Below, one piece after another: positions 14,624-22,455 of a stretch of 26,976 nucleotides of DNA. The translations under genes and the position numbers were made by a program. The notes beneath the pieces were generated by a model. The model made no database searches. It was not told where the DNA came from and saw only the letters and a program-made list of their open reading frames with translations. Position 1 is the stretch's first letter; the number at the start of each line of letters is the position of its first letter. The stretch comes from Actinomycetes bacterium (lineage in GTDB: Bacteria > Actinomycetota > Actinomycetes > Mycobacteriales > Mycobacteriaceae): contig JAEYMI010000087.1 in assembly GCA_023461275.1 (NCBI GenBank), positions 1 to 26,976 of the forward strand. Direction: 5' to 3'.

Positions 14624-16267
14624 TCAGTGCACGACGGCCTTCTCGGCGCCGACGCCGGTCAGCGACCGCACCTCCATCTCCGCATTGCGTTCCGGCGTAC
14701 CACGATCCGACGACGTCAACGTTCCGATGATGCCCAGCGCGAAGGCCAGCGGGATCGACACGATGCCGGGGTTGGCCAGCGGGAACCACGCGAAGTCCGA
14801 GCCGGGGATCATCGACGTCGCCGAACCGGAGACGGCCGGCGAGAACACGATGAGTACCAGCGTCGAGATCAGTCCGCCGTACATGCTCCACAGTGCGCCG
14901 CGGGTGTTGAATCGCTTCCAGTACAAAGAGAACAGGATGGTCGGCAGGTTGGCCGCCGCTGCGATCGCGAAGGCCAGCGCCACCAGGAAGGCGATGTTCT
15001 GGCCGTTGGCGAGGATGCCGAGCACGATGCCCATCACACCCAATACGACGACGGTGTAGCGGGAGACCCGGACTTGTGCGTCCTCGCTGGCCTGGCCTCG
15101 TTTGATGACGCTGCCGTAGATGTCGTGGGCGAACGACGCGGCCGCGGTGATGGCCAGTCCGGCGACGACGGCGAGGATGGTCGCGAACGCCACCGCCGAG
15201 ATAACACCAAGCAGCACAACACCTCCCAGCTCGAAGGCGAGCAGCGGTGCGGCCGAGTTCTGCTTGCCGGCAGCCGCCATGATGCGGTCGGGGCCGACGA
15301 TCGCCGCGGCGCCGTAGCCCAGGATCAGGGTGAACAGGTAGAACGCGCCGATCAGCGCGATCGCCCAAACCACTGATTTGCGTGCCTCTTTCGCCGTCGG
15401 GACCGTATAGAAGCGCATCAGCACGTGCGGCAGGCCTGCGGTTCCGAGGACCAGCGCGATGGCGAGTGAGACGAAGTTCAGCTTCGACTCGAATGAACCG
15501 CCGTACTGCGCGCCGGGCGCCAGCACGTCACGCGAGGCGATCTTGGCGTCGGTCGATCCGCCGATGGCGTTCTGCGCCGAACCGAGGATGTCGGAGACGT
15601 TGAAGCCGAACTTGGCGAGCACGATGAAGGTCATGATCGCGGCGCCCGCGATCAGCAGCACCGCCTTGATGATCTGCACCCAGGTGGTGCCCTTCATGCC
15701 GCCGATCAGCACGTAGACGATCATCAGGGCGCCGACGACGGCGATCACGATCGACTGTCCCACACGGCCTTCGATGTCGAGCAGCAGTGCGACGAGTCCG
15801 CCCGCGCCGGCCATCTGCGCCAGCAGGTAGAACAGCGAGACCGCGAGCGTCGAAATGGCTGCGGCGAGCCGAACCGGACGCTGCTTGAGTCGGAAGCTCA
15901 AGACGTCGGCCATGGTGAATTTGCCTGTGTTGCGCAGCAATTCAGCGACCAGCAGCAGCGCCACCAGCCATGCGACGAGGAAGCCGATGGAGTAGAGGAA
16001 GCCGTCGTATCCGTAGACGGCGATGGCACCGGCGATCCCGAGAAAGCTTGCCGCAGAGAGGTAGTCGCCGGCGATGGCGATACCGTTCTGCGGTCCGGAG
16101 AAGCCGCGTCCGCCGGTGAAGAAGTCGGCGGCCGATTGGTTGTTCTTGCTCGCCCGGATCACCACGAACATGGTGATCGCGACGAAGGCGAGGAAGATCG
16201 AGATGTTGGCCACCGGGTTACCGACGGCGGCGGCAAGGACGTAGCTGTCTACCGTGCTGGTGCTCAT
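14624..16267 (-). CDS. Cation/acetate (monocarboxylate) symporter, SSF family, ActP/MctC-like
   Basis: The 547-residue protein has about 13 membrane helices and the sodium/solute symporter signatures, including GGRGFSGPQNGIAIAGDYLS (52-71) and GTAGLPHVLMRFYTV in the middle. ActP and MctC of this subfamily take up acetate, and some also pyruvate and propionate. Which acid is moved here is inferred. It overlaps the DUF485 gene by 4 bp (ATGA), so the two are translationally coupled, as in the E. coli yjcH-actP pair. The stop lies just past the 47-nt hairpin in the convergent gap. Confidence 0.92.
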   Translation of the reverse strand: MSTSTVDSYVLAAAVGNPVANISIFLAFVAITMFVVIRASKNNQSAADFFTGGRGFSGPQNGIAIAGDYLSAASFLGIAGAIAVYGYDGFLYSIGFLVAWLVALLLVAELLRNTGKFTMADVLSFRLKQRPVRLAAAISTLAVSLFYLLAQMAGAGGLVALLLDIEGRVGQSIVIAVVGALMIVYVLIGGMKGTTWVQIIKAVLLIAGAAIMTFIVLAKFGFNVSDILGSAQNAIGGSTDAKIASRDVLAPGAQYGGSFESKLNFVSLAIALVLGTAGLPHVLMRFYTVPTAKEARKSVVWAIALIGAFYLFTLILGYGAAAIVGPDRIMAAAGKQNSAAPLLAFELGGVVLLGVISAVAFATILAVVAGLAITAAASFAHDIYGSVIKRGQASEDAQVRVSRYTVVVLGVMGIVLGILANGQNIAFLVALAFAIAAAANLPTILFSLYWKRFNTRGALWSMYGGLISTLVLIVFSPAVSGSATSMIPGSDFAWFPLANPGIVSIPLAFALGIIGTLTSSDRGTPERNAEMEVRSLTGVGAEKAVVH

Positions 16268-16617
16268 GCTTGCGGCCCTTCGAGTTCTTCGCGGATTGCG
16301 GCCGCGCGCGGATCGAGCTCACGGTTGGCGAACCGTACGTAGAGCCCGGTGATGACGAACGTCGTGACGAACTGCAGCAGGCCCAGGATGAGGCCGACGT
16401 TGATGTTGCCCCACACCTTGGTCGCCATGAAGTCATGCGCGAACGCCCCGAGAAGCACGTAGAGCGAGTACCACAGCAGGAAGAAGGCGGTCATCGGAAA
16501 GACGAAGCGCCGCAATGTGCGTCGAAGCTCCTGAAACTGTGGACTCGCCTGCATTTCCAGGAAGTCGTCCCCGGTTGGCGTGTGTGACGCCTGGGGTGGA
16601 TGGTCGACGGTGGACAC
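16264..16617 (-). CDS. DUF485 family small membrane protein (YjcH-like)
   Basis: The 117-residue protein has two membrane helices (about 38-58 and 74-97) and the typical DUF485 opening in which a short helix (FLEMQASPQFQELRRTLRRF, 19-38) precedes the first helix. DUF485 genes nearly always precede ActP-type symporters; a role in their assembly or activity is likely but unproven. The GTG at 16617 has a strong AGGAGG (16631-16626) 8 nt upstream. The gene overlaps the symporter gene by 4 bp. Confidence 0.88.
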   Translation of the reverse strand: MSTVDHPPQASHTPTGDDFLEMQASPQFQELRRTLRRFVFPMTAFFLLWYSLYVLLGAFAHDFMATKVWGNINVGLILGLLQFVTTFVITGLYVRFANRELDPRAAAIREELEGPQA

Positions 16618-16959
16618 GGGTGGTACCTCCTGGCCGGTTGCTGCTCGATGTTGTGGTGCTGCGCGGCCGCGTCGACGTGTGACGAGCCATCGAGCTGATC
16701 CTTATTGAGGTGCAGATCACACACAATGACGTGACCTGGGTCATACGTCGAATGCCTCATGCGCTGCGGCAGGCGGTCGGGAATAGCCGACGAGCGGTCG
16801 GGGTCCGGGCGTCGTCGACGCGCGGGCGAGGGCGCTGTGAACGCGGGCGAGGGCGCCGTCGACGCTGGGGTGGGCGCCGTCGATGGTGGACCGGGCGCTG
16901 TGAACGCGGGCGAGGGCGCCGTCGACGAGGGCGAGGGCGCCGTCGATGACGGAGTGGGC
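16618..16959. other. 342-bp gene-free stretch upstream of the DUF485-symporter operon
   Basis: This gap holds the strong ribosome binding site of the DUF485 gene, a candidate promoter and palindrome (16699-16744), and most of a 21-bp tandem array (16815-16962). No convincing protein-coding frame is seen. Confidence 0.7.
16699..16744 (-). promoter_or_regulatory. Candidate promoter and 19-bp palindrome before the DUF485-symporter operon
   Basis: On the minus strand TTGTGT (16726-16721) and TAAGGA (16704-16699) are 16 bp apart. Immediately upstream lies the palindrome ATGAC-N9-GTCAT (16726-16744). An activator bound there would touch the -35 region. The neighbouring LytTR regulator or a CRP-type protein are possible ligands; neither fits a full consensus. 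Confidence 0.35.
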
Positions 16960-16962
16960 TCA
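16815..16962. repeat. 21-bp tandem repeat array C, beginning at the stop codon of the second symporter
   Basis: In gene sense (minus strand) the TGA at 16962-16960 starts a run of units close to CGGCGCCCTCGCCCGCGTCG plus A. Full 21-nt units are 16942-16922, 16921-16901, 16900-16880, 16879-16859 and 16858-16838, with a 20-nt unit before and a 23-nt unit after. The unit is nearly the same as in array B. Confidence 0.85.
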
Positions 16963-18504
16963 GTCGTCGCGCGGGAGGCGTTCGATGCCCATGCCGACCC
17001 GCTCGGGGACGTGCATCCGGGCGAAGGTGCGGGCCACGTCGGCGGGCATCTGGGAGCGAGTCAGCACGCTGACGCCGATCATCGTGGCAAAGGCCAGCGT
17101 GACCGTGACCGCGGCGGGGTAGCCGAGGATCGTCGCGGGCCAGCCGGAGAGCTGCACACCGCCGATGCCGCCGGCGATCGAGATGCTGGTCGCCGCGCCC
17201 GACGAGACCCCGCCGACGACGAGTCCGGCGATCGCGCCGGCCGCAGTCAGCCCGCGCCACCAGATGCCGAGCACCAACAGCGGACACAATGTCGACGCCG
17301 ACACCGCGAACACCAGGCCCACCGTCCGGGACAGCTCCAGCGACGTCGCCGCCAGCGCCAACCCGATCGGCAGCACGCCGGCGATCACCGCGGCCACCCG
17401 GAAATCGCGAACACGGCCGGGCAGCACGTCGGTCGCCAATGCGCCTGCGACGCTCACCAGCAGCCCCGACGACGTCGCGAGGAAGGCCGCGATCGCACCG
17501 GCGGCGATGAGGGCGGCGAGGAACTGGCCGGTCACACCACCCACCGCCGCGCCGGGCAGTAGCAGCACCGCGGCGTCGGCGGTGTCGCTGATCAGCAACT
17601 GCGGCACGTGAATTCGCGCGAAGGTGCCCAGCAGCGTCGGGAAAAGATAGAAGATCGAGAGCAGTACGATGACCGACAAAGCGGTGCGTCGGGCCTGGCG
17701 GCCGTCGGGGTTGGTGTAGAACCGCACCAACACATGCGGCAGCCCCATGGTCCCCATGAACGTCGCCACGATCAACGAAAGCACTTGGAACAGTGCGTGA
17801 TCGCCGCCCAGCCCGTGCCCGGGTTCGGCCCATTGCGCGTTGAGCGCGGCGATCGCGTCGGGATCGGGATGGCGCCGGAAGAACACCGCGGTCAGCACGA
17901 GGGTCGGCACGGCGATCGCGGTCAGCTTGAGCCAGTATTGGAAGGCCTGCACAAAGGTGATCGACCGCATGCCCCCGCCGACGACGTTGACGATCACGAT
18001 CGCACCGACGGCCACCACACCCACCCAGACCGGCGCGCCCAGAAGGATATTCAGCGTCAGCCCGGCACCCTGCAACTGCGGGATCAGGTACAGCACGCAG
18101 ATCAGGACGACGACGACCATCGCTGCCATCCGCGCTGCCCGCGACCGTAGCCGGAACTCGGCGAAGTCGGGGACTGTGTAGGCGCCCGACCGTCGTAGCG
18201 GTGCGGCGACGAACAGCAGCAGGCCGAGGTAGCCCGCGGTGAACCCGATCGGATACCACAGCGCATCGGCGCCGTACTTCGCGACCAACCCGGCAACGCC
18301 GAGAAAGGATGCGGCCGAGAGATATTCGCCGCTGATCGCCGCGGCATTCCACGGCGACCCGACAGTCCGCGAGGCCACCAGAAAGTCCGACGTGGTGCGT
18401 GATCGGCGGCCCACATACGCGCCGACAGCAACGGTCGCCACCGCCGCCAGAATCAACGCGATGATGGTGAGGACGTCCACCGAGCCGGTCAATGGAGTCG
18501 TCAC
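16960..18504 (-). CDS. Second sodium/solute symporter (SSF family, monocarboxylate type)
   Basis: The 514-residue protein has about 13 membrane helices with SSF signatures such as GSPWNAAAISGEYLSAASFL (49-68) and GTMGLPHVLVRFYTN in the middle. It is a diverged paralogue of the ActP-type symporter encoded at 14624. Its gene is the last of a four-gene unit with a histidine kinase, LytTR regulator and small membrane protein. The GTG at 18504 overlaps the preceding stop (GTGA), so translation is coupled. The gene order suggests uptake of an organic acid that the two-component system senses. Acetate, pyruvate or lactate are guesses. Confidence 0.9.
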   Translation of the reverse strand: MTTPLTGSVDVLTIIALILAAVATVAVGAYVGRRSRTTSDFLVASRTVGSPWNAAAISGEYLSAASFLGVAGLVAKYGADALWYPIGFTAGYLGLLLFVAAPLRRSGAYTVPDFAEFRLRSRAARMAAMVVVVLICVLYLIPQLQGAGLTLNILLGAPVWVGVVAVGAIVIVNVVGGGMRSITFVQAFQYWLKLTAIAVPTLVLTAVFFRRHPDPDAIAALNAQWAEPGHGLGGDHALFQVLSLIVATFMGTMGLPHVLVRFYTNPDGRQARRTALSVIVLLSIFYLFPTLLGTFARIHVPQLLISDTADAAVLLLPGAAVGGVTGQFLAALIAAGAIAAFLATSSGLLVSVAGALATDVLPGRVRDFRVAAVIAGVLPIGLALAATSLELSRTVGLVFAVSASTLCPLLVLGIWWRGLTAAGAIAGLVVGGVSSGAATSISIAGGIGGVQLSGWPATILGYPAAVTVTLAFATMIGVSVLTRSQMPADVARTFARMHVPERVGMGIERLPRDD

Positions 18505-18974
18505 GAGCCGCGGCCGTCCCGGCTACCCGTGTCCCAGTTTTCCGTATCCCCGCTGCTCATGTCCCCGCCACTCACGTCATCGCCGTCGACGACGCGCATG
18601 AAGTCGTTCTCGGCTTGTTCGGCGAGCCGGACGTAAAGCCGGCCGGCGAGGTAGAAGACGGGATACAGTGCGGCGCCGAGGAGTATCCAGTGCAGCCGGA
18701 TGCCGAACAGGGTGATAGCGGTGAGGTCGGGAAAGAGGGTGCCCAGCACTGGAATTGACACCACCAGCAGCACCACCGCGAGACCCAGTCGGAGGGCGAT
18801 ACCGAGCTGGGCGCGGATCAGTCCGCGGACCAGGACGTCGCCGACCTCGGTCTGCTCCTGCACCTCGACGCGGGTGCGTACCGTGCGGGCGCCCCGGCGC
18901 TGTGAAAGTACGATGCGTTCACGGGTAGGGCGTTCGCGGGCCGGCTTCTCACGTCCGGCCGGGCCGGTGGTCAC
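18501..18974 (-). CDS. Small two-helix membrane protein coupled to the second symporter
   Basis: The 157-residue protein has a basic N-terminus (about 1-50), two membrane helices (about 57-81 and 94-115) and an acidic Gly/Ser/Asp-rich tail. Its place directly before an SSF symporter mirrors the DUF485-ActP pair, so it probably plays a similar accessory part, although it is longer and not clearly DUF485. The GTG at 18974 overlaps the regulator's TGA, and its own stop overlaps the symporter's GTG, so three genes are coupled through 4-bp overlaps. Longer upstream readings would lie inside the regulator gene and are rejected. Confidence 0.75.
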   Translation of the reverse strand: MTTGPAGREKPARERPTRERIVLSQRRGARTVRTRVEVQEQTEVGDVLVRGLIRAQLGIALRLGLAVVLLVVSIPVLGTLFPDLTAITLFGIRLHWILLGAALYPVFYLAGRLYVRLAEQAENDFMRVVDGDDVSGGDMSSGDTENWDTGSRDGRGS

Positions 18975-19798
18975 GATGCGCCGTCGGAGCCGGAACGATA
19001 GTGGCGCAACGGGTCCCGCACGAGGCGGTCTTTGAGTTCGCGGAGCTGGCGTCGGCTGACCGGCAGTTCGACCGCCTCGCTGGCCCCGTTGGCGCGCACA
19101 CTGACCGTCGTCGACGTTCCGCTGCTGCGCAGGCCGGTGACCATCGGCAGGGCAACCAGATACGAACGGTGTACGCGTTGGAAACCCTGTTCGGCCCAAC
19201 GGGATTCGAGGGTGGACAGCGGGATGCGGACCAGGTGGTCGCCGGCCGATGAATGCAGCCGCGCGTAGTCGCCGACGGCTTCCACCCAGGACACGGTGTC
19301 GCGGCGCACCAGCGTGGTCACCCCGCCGAGTTCGACCGGGATCACCTCGTCGTCGGTGCTCTGCCGGTCCTCCGCTGGGGCCGGTTCGGCGGCTGCAGGC
19401 ACCGCATCGGCGGAGCCACGTGCGGCGACAACCCGTGCCGCGACAACCCTTTCGACGGCCTGCGCCAATCGCTCCTCGCGCAACGGTTTCAGGAGGTAAT
19501 CGAGTGCCCCGACGTCGAAGGCGTCGACGGCTTTGTCGTCGTGGGCGGTGACGAACACGATGGCCGGCGGGTTGGCGTATCGACGCAGCACGGCGGCCAG
19601 TTCGAGACCCGACAGTCCGGGCATGTTGATGTCGAGGAAGATCGCGTCGATGCGCCGGTCGGTGAGGATGCGCAGCGCTTCGGTGGCGTCGCCGGCGCCG
19701 ATCACCTCAGCGACGTCGTCGCAGCGGCGCAGCAAGTAGTCGAGTTCGTCGAGCGCGGGGCGTTCGTCGTCGACGGCAAGGACGATCAATTCGCTCAC
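18971..19798 (-). CDS. LytTR-family response regulator
   Basis: The 275-residue protein has an N-terminal receiver domain with acidic pocket D10-D11, phosphoacceptor D56 (FLDINMPGLSG), T84 and K104, an Ala/Pro-rich linker (about 118-148), and a C-terminal LytTR DNA-binding domain (about 150-255; VEAVGDYARLH, FQRVHRSYLV). LytTR regulators bind direct repeats upstream of target promoters. Likely targets are its own operon and the two symporter operons. BtsR and YpdB of E. coli, which respond to pyruvate and switch on transporters, are a useful functional parallel. The GTG at 19798 follows the kinase stop by 31 bp. Confidence 0.92.
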   Translation of the reverse strand: MSELIVLAVDDERPALDELDYLLRRCDDVAEVIGAGDATEALRILTDRRIDAIFLDINMPGLSGLELAAVLRRYANPPAIVFVTAHDDKAVDAFDVGALDYLLKPLREERLAQAVERVVAARVVAARGSADAVPAAAEPAPAEDRQSTDDEVIPVELGGVTTLVRRDTVSWVEAVGDYARLHSSAGDHLVRIPLSTLESRWAEQGFQRVHRSYLVALPMVTGLRSSGTSTTVSVRANGASEAVELPVSRRQLRELKDRLVRDPLRHYRSGSDGAS

Positions 19799-19829
19799 CC
19801 TGCACCTCCCGACCTGTTCACACGGGTTC

Positions 19830-21062
19830 TCACACGTGGACCCCGGCCCGAAACTTGGGCACCCGCATCCCGACCTTGGTGCCCGCCCCGAGCGCCGTTT
19901 CGACCACTAGACCGTAGTCGTTGCCGAACGCCGCGCGCAGTCGATGGTCGACATTGGTCAACCCGACGTGGGCGTCGCTGGGCTGCGTGTTCGGGCGCAG
20001 CGCGTCGAACGAACCGGACCGCAGCAGATCCGGGTCCATGCCGACCCCGTTGTCCTCGACGGTGATGACGCAGTCCCCGCCGGCGTCGGCGGCGACGATG
20101 GTGATGGTCCCGCCCCCGTTGCCGGCCAGTCCGTGGCGCACGGCGTTCTCCACCAGCGGTTGCAGCGCGAGGAACGGGACGACGACGGTCAGTACCTCGG
20201 GCGCGACGTCGAGCCGCACGTCCAGGGCCGGCCCGAACCGTGCGCGTTCGAGGGTCAGGTAGCGGTCGATGTTGCGCAGTTCGTCGGCGAGGACGGTGTA
20301 TTCGCCTGCGGCCCTGAAGGAATAGCGGGTGAAGTCGGCGAACTCGAGGATCAGTTCGCGGGCGCGATCGGGGTCGGTCCGCACGAACGACGCGATGGTG
20401 TTGAGCGCGTTGTAGATGAAGTGCGGGCTGATCTGCGCGCGCAGGGCGAGGACCTCGGCGCGGTCGAGGGCGGCGCGGGAGGTGTCGAGGTCGGCCAGTT
20501 CGATCTGACTCGACGCATAGCGGGCGACCTCGCCGATGGCGCCGAGCATGCCCGGTCCGGGTCGTCGGGTGGTGGCCACCACCAGCGCTCCTACGCCGCG
20601 ATCGTCGGCGATCAGCGGCTCGGCGATCAGCGCCCGCACCGGCGATTCGGTACCGCACGGGTCGGCGATCAGGACCCGACGCCCATCGGTGTCGGCGGTG
20701 GTCGCCGCCTGCGCGGCCCGGTCCCGCAACTGCTGGTTCCACAGGGTGGGCTCGCGGCGCCCGGTGTCGTCGGGTTCGACGGCCAGCACCGTCCCGTCGG
20801 GTTCGAAGAGCGCGACGGCCTCGGCGTCGGTGAGTGCTTTCAGGTGGGGGAGTGCGTCGCGTGCGGACTCTGCGGACAGGCCCGTCCGCAGCGACCGCGC
20901 CGCGCGCGAGGCGGTGTGCAGGGTCGAATGCACGGCACGTTCGGTGGGGGTGCTCACCACCCGCCGCGTGCCGATCAGGACCACCAGGGCACCCAGCGCG
21001 ACGATGCCGAGGATCGTCAGCGAGATGATCAGGCCGGTGGACATGGACTCATTCTGGTCCAC
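19830..21062 (-). CDS. LytS-type sensor histidine kinase
   Basis: The 410-residue protein has one N-terminal membrane helix (about 9-31), a GAF-like sensory region (about 60-180), a His_kinase domain with H214 in QISPHFIYNALN (210-221), and an ATPase domain with N306 in LVENAVRHG, DNGVGM (337-342) and a later Gly-rich motif (GLTNVDHRL). It should phosphorylate the LytTR regulator encoded next. There is only one membrane helix, so the signal may be cytoplasmic. The GTG at 21062 has GGAG 9 nt upstream; the ATG at 21044 lacks a site but is possible. It is the first gene of the kinase-regulator-membrane protein-symporter unit. Confidence 0.92.
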   Translation of the reverse strand: MDQNESMSTGLIISLTILGIVALGALVVLIGTRRVVSTPTERAVHSTLHTASRAARSLRTGLSAESARDALPHLKALTDAEAVALFEPDGTVLAVEPDDTGRREPTLWNQQLRDRAAQAATTADTDGRRVLIADPCGTESPVRALIAEPLIADDRGVGALVVATTRRPGPGMLGAIGEVARYASSQIELADLDTSRAALDRAEVLALRAQISPHFIYNALNTIASFVRTDPDRARELILEFADFTRYSFRAAGEYTVLADELRNIDRYLTLERARFGPALDVRLDVAPEVLTVVVPFLALQPLVENAVRHGLAGNGGGTITIVAADAGGDCVITVEDNGVGMDPDLLRSGSFDALRPNTQPSDAHVGLTNVDHRLRAAFGNDYGLVVETALGAGTKVGMRVPKFRAGVHV

Positions 21063-21107
21063 CGCTCAGCTCCGGCGGGCCACATTCCCCCGTCGACTGT
21101 GCGCGGG

Positions 21108-21806
21108 TCAGTCGCCGATCCAGGTCACCACGTCGTCGAGGGATGCGCGCGTGGTGCGAAAGCCGTTGGCGGGGTGGGTGGTGTCGGCGAAGCCGAAGGA
21201 GATGCCGCAGAGGATCTTTCGGTCCTCAGGGATGGAGAAGTACTCGCGGAAGAACTCCGAGTAGTTCGCCAGCGCGGCCTGCGCGATGGTGGCCACGCCC
21301 AGGCTCTGCGCGACGGTCAGGAACGTCGACACGTAGACGCCGGTGTCGACGGCGCCGTACACGCCGAGCGTCGCGTCGGTGGTGATCAGCGCCAGGTGCG
21401 GTGCGCCGAAGAAGCGGAAGTTCTCCAGGGTCTGCTGCGCCGACGCCGCGCGGTCGCCACGTTCGACGCCGACCGCCTCGTACAGTGCCCAGCCGCATTC
21501 GCGTCGACGATCGCGATAGACGCCGACGTAGTCGGCAGGTGGCGGGAAGTCGAAAGCCGTTGGCGCGCCGGATGTCACATGCTCGACGAGGGCGGTGCGC
21601 AGGTCGTCGGTGGCTGACCCGGAAGTGACGATGACATTCCACGGCTGGGTGTTGCACCACGAGGCGCTGCGTTGCGCGCCGGCCAGAATCCGCTCGATGG
21701 TGGCCCGCGGCACCTGCCGGTCCTCGTACGCGCGGCAACTGAACCGCTCGGACAAGATCTCGTCGACGACGTCAGCGCGGTTCCCGGCCGCGACCGACGA
21801 ACTCAC
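21108..21806 (-). CDS. Nitroreductase family FMN-dependent oxidoreductase
   Basis: The protein of about 232 residues has the nitroreductase opening (VDEILSERFSCRAYEDRQVP), SWCNTQPWNVIV for FMN contact, and a later QSLGVATIAQAALANYSEF helix. The C-terminus has KILCGISFGFAD, typical of the family. Members reduce nitroaromatics, quinones or related substrates with NAD(P)H; the physiological substrate is unknown. The GTG at 21806 is preferred because its GTGA overlaps the stop of a 16-codon upstream ORF that has a ribosome binding site. The ATG at 21818 is an alternative. Longer readings to 22004 run through a palindromic repeat and are unlikely. Confidence 0.85.
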   Translation of the reverse strand: MSSSVAAGNRADVVDEILSERFSCRAYEDRQVPRATIERILAGAQRSASWCNTQPWNVIVTSGSATDDLRTALVEHVTSGAPTAFDFPPPADYVGVYRDRRRECGWALYEAVGVERGDRAASAQQTLENFRFFGAPHLALITTDATLGVYGAVDTGVYVSTFLTVAQSLGVATIAQAALANYSEFFREYFSIPEDRKILCGISFGFADTTHPANGFRTTRASLDDVVTWIGD

Positions 21807-21853
21807 TGCTCGTCCCATGGACGTTGGACGAACTCTGGTGCGTGTTCGGTCAT
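21803..21853 (-). CDS. Tiny upstream ORF (16 residues) coupled to the nitroreductase
   Basis: An ATG at 21853, with GGAAAGG about 9-10 nt upstream, opens a 16-codon frame (MTEHAPEFVQRPWDEQ). Its TGA overlaps the nitroreductase GTG by 4 bp. It may be a leader peptide that sets translation of the nitroreductase. No known attenuation signal (such as runs of one amino acid) is present. Confidence 0.35.
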   Translation of the reverse strand: MTEHAPEFVQRPWDEQ

Positions 21854-21967
21854 GATGCCGGCCCTTTCCATCAACTCCCTCGACGGTACCCAGGTGCGAG
21901 GTCGGCGGTGGATGGGGATGCCCCGGCGGGCCCTGCGGGGCAGACCTCGCGGCTCGCGGGCGGTTCG

Positions 21968-22044
21968 GTGGCACAGCCTCGGTCGCTGCGCGACGTCGGA
22001 TCAATAATCGACGCGACGACGCTCTCTCACCGAGGCTGGGTCAC
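21968..22044. repeat. 77-nt palindromic repeat family 2, copy 2, at the 3' end of the DUF6114 gene
   Basis: Outer arms at 21968-21982 and 22030-22044 match with two mismatches, and the total length equals copy 1 at 7473-7549. The right arm contains part of the end of the DUF6114 gene, whose stop is at 22027-22029. The internal sequences GCGCGACGTCG and CGACGCGACG also pair in part. Confidence 0.75.
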
Positions 22045-22455
22045 GGCTGCTCGCTGCTGGCCGGCCGGATGCGGCGACCATGCCAGCGTCAGCGCCGACC
22101 CGACGATCCCGAGCGCGGTGCCGACCAGGAATCCGCCGAAGTTGGACGCCGGCAAAGCCACGAGCGCGAGGACCAGCGCCGCGATCCCTGCGGGTAGTCG
22201 CGCCGACGCCCTGGCCAGCACCGAACACCCGCACACCGCCATCAACGCGGCCAACAACGTGGTCGAGACGCCGGCGACGGTGGAGATCGTCACCAGCACA
22301 TCGCCGACATGCAGCGTGGTCAGCGACGGAATCGCCAGCGCCGCAGCGGAGATCAGCAGCACCACACCGCCGGTGAACGGTCGTTGCCCGGCCCATCGTC
22401 GACCCCGTCGAAACAGGTCAGAAACGTTGCTGCTCAACACTTTGCGGTTCAACAC
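22027..22455 (-). CDS. DUF6114-like integral membrane protein
   Basis: The 142-residue protein has about four membrane helices (roughly 29-46, 50-72, 86-103 and 106-125) after a basic N-terminus with the RRGRRWAGQRPFTGG pattern, which fits DUF6114. In actinomycetes this family is often encoded next to DUF6230, as here. The GTG at 22455 overlaps the end of the upstream gene by 7 bp, and a second GTG at 22440 is possible. Its stop lies beside a palindromic repeat. Function is unknown. Confidence 0.75.
   Translation of the reverse strand: MLNRKVLSSNVSDLFRRGRRWAGQRPFTGGVVLLISAAALAIPSLTTLHVGDVLVTISTVAGVSTTLLAALMAVCGCSVLARASARLPAGIAALVLALVALPASNFGGFLVGTALGIVGSALTLAWSPHPAGQQRAAVTQPR

Noticed and set aside
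16705..16740. CRP/GlxR-type site before the symporter operon
   Set aside because: TGTGTGATCTGCACC has only one good half-site; the TCACA half is missing at the right distance.
18974..19199. N-terminal extension of the small membrane protein
   Set aside because: It would overlap the LytTR domain of the regulator. The GTG at 18974, overlapping the regulator stop, is a better start.
19944..21617. A 557-codon plus-strand frame opposite the histidine kinase and nitroreductase
   Set aside because: It lies opposite two well-supported genes and has a composition typical of antisense reading of GC-rich DNA.
21806..22004. N-terminal extension of the nitroreductase
   Set aside because: It would translate the palindromic repeat and a Pro/Arg-rich stretch with no similarity to the family.
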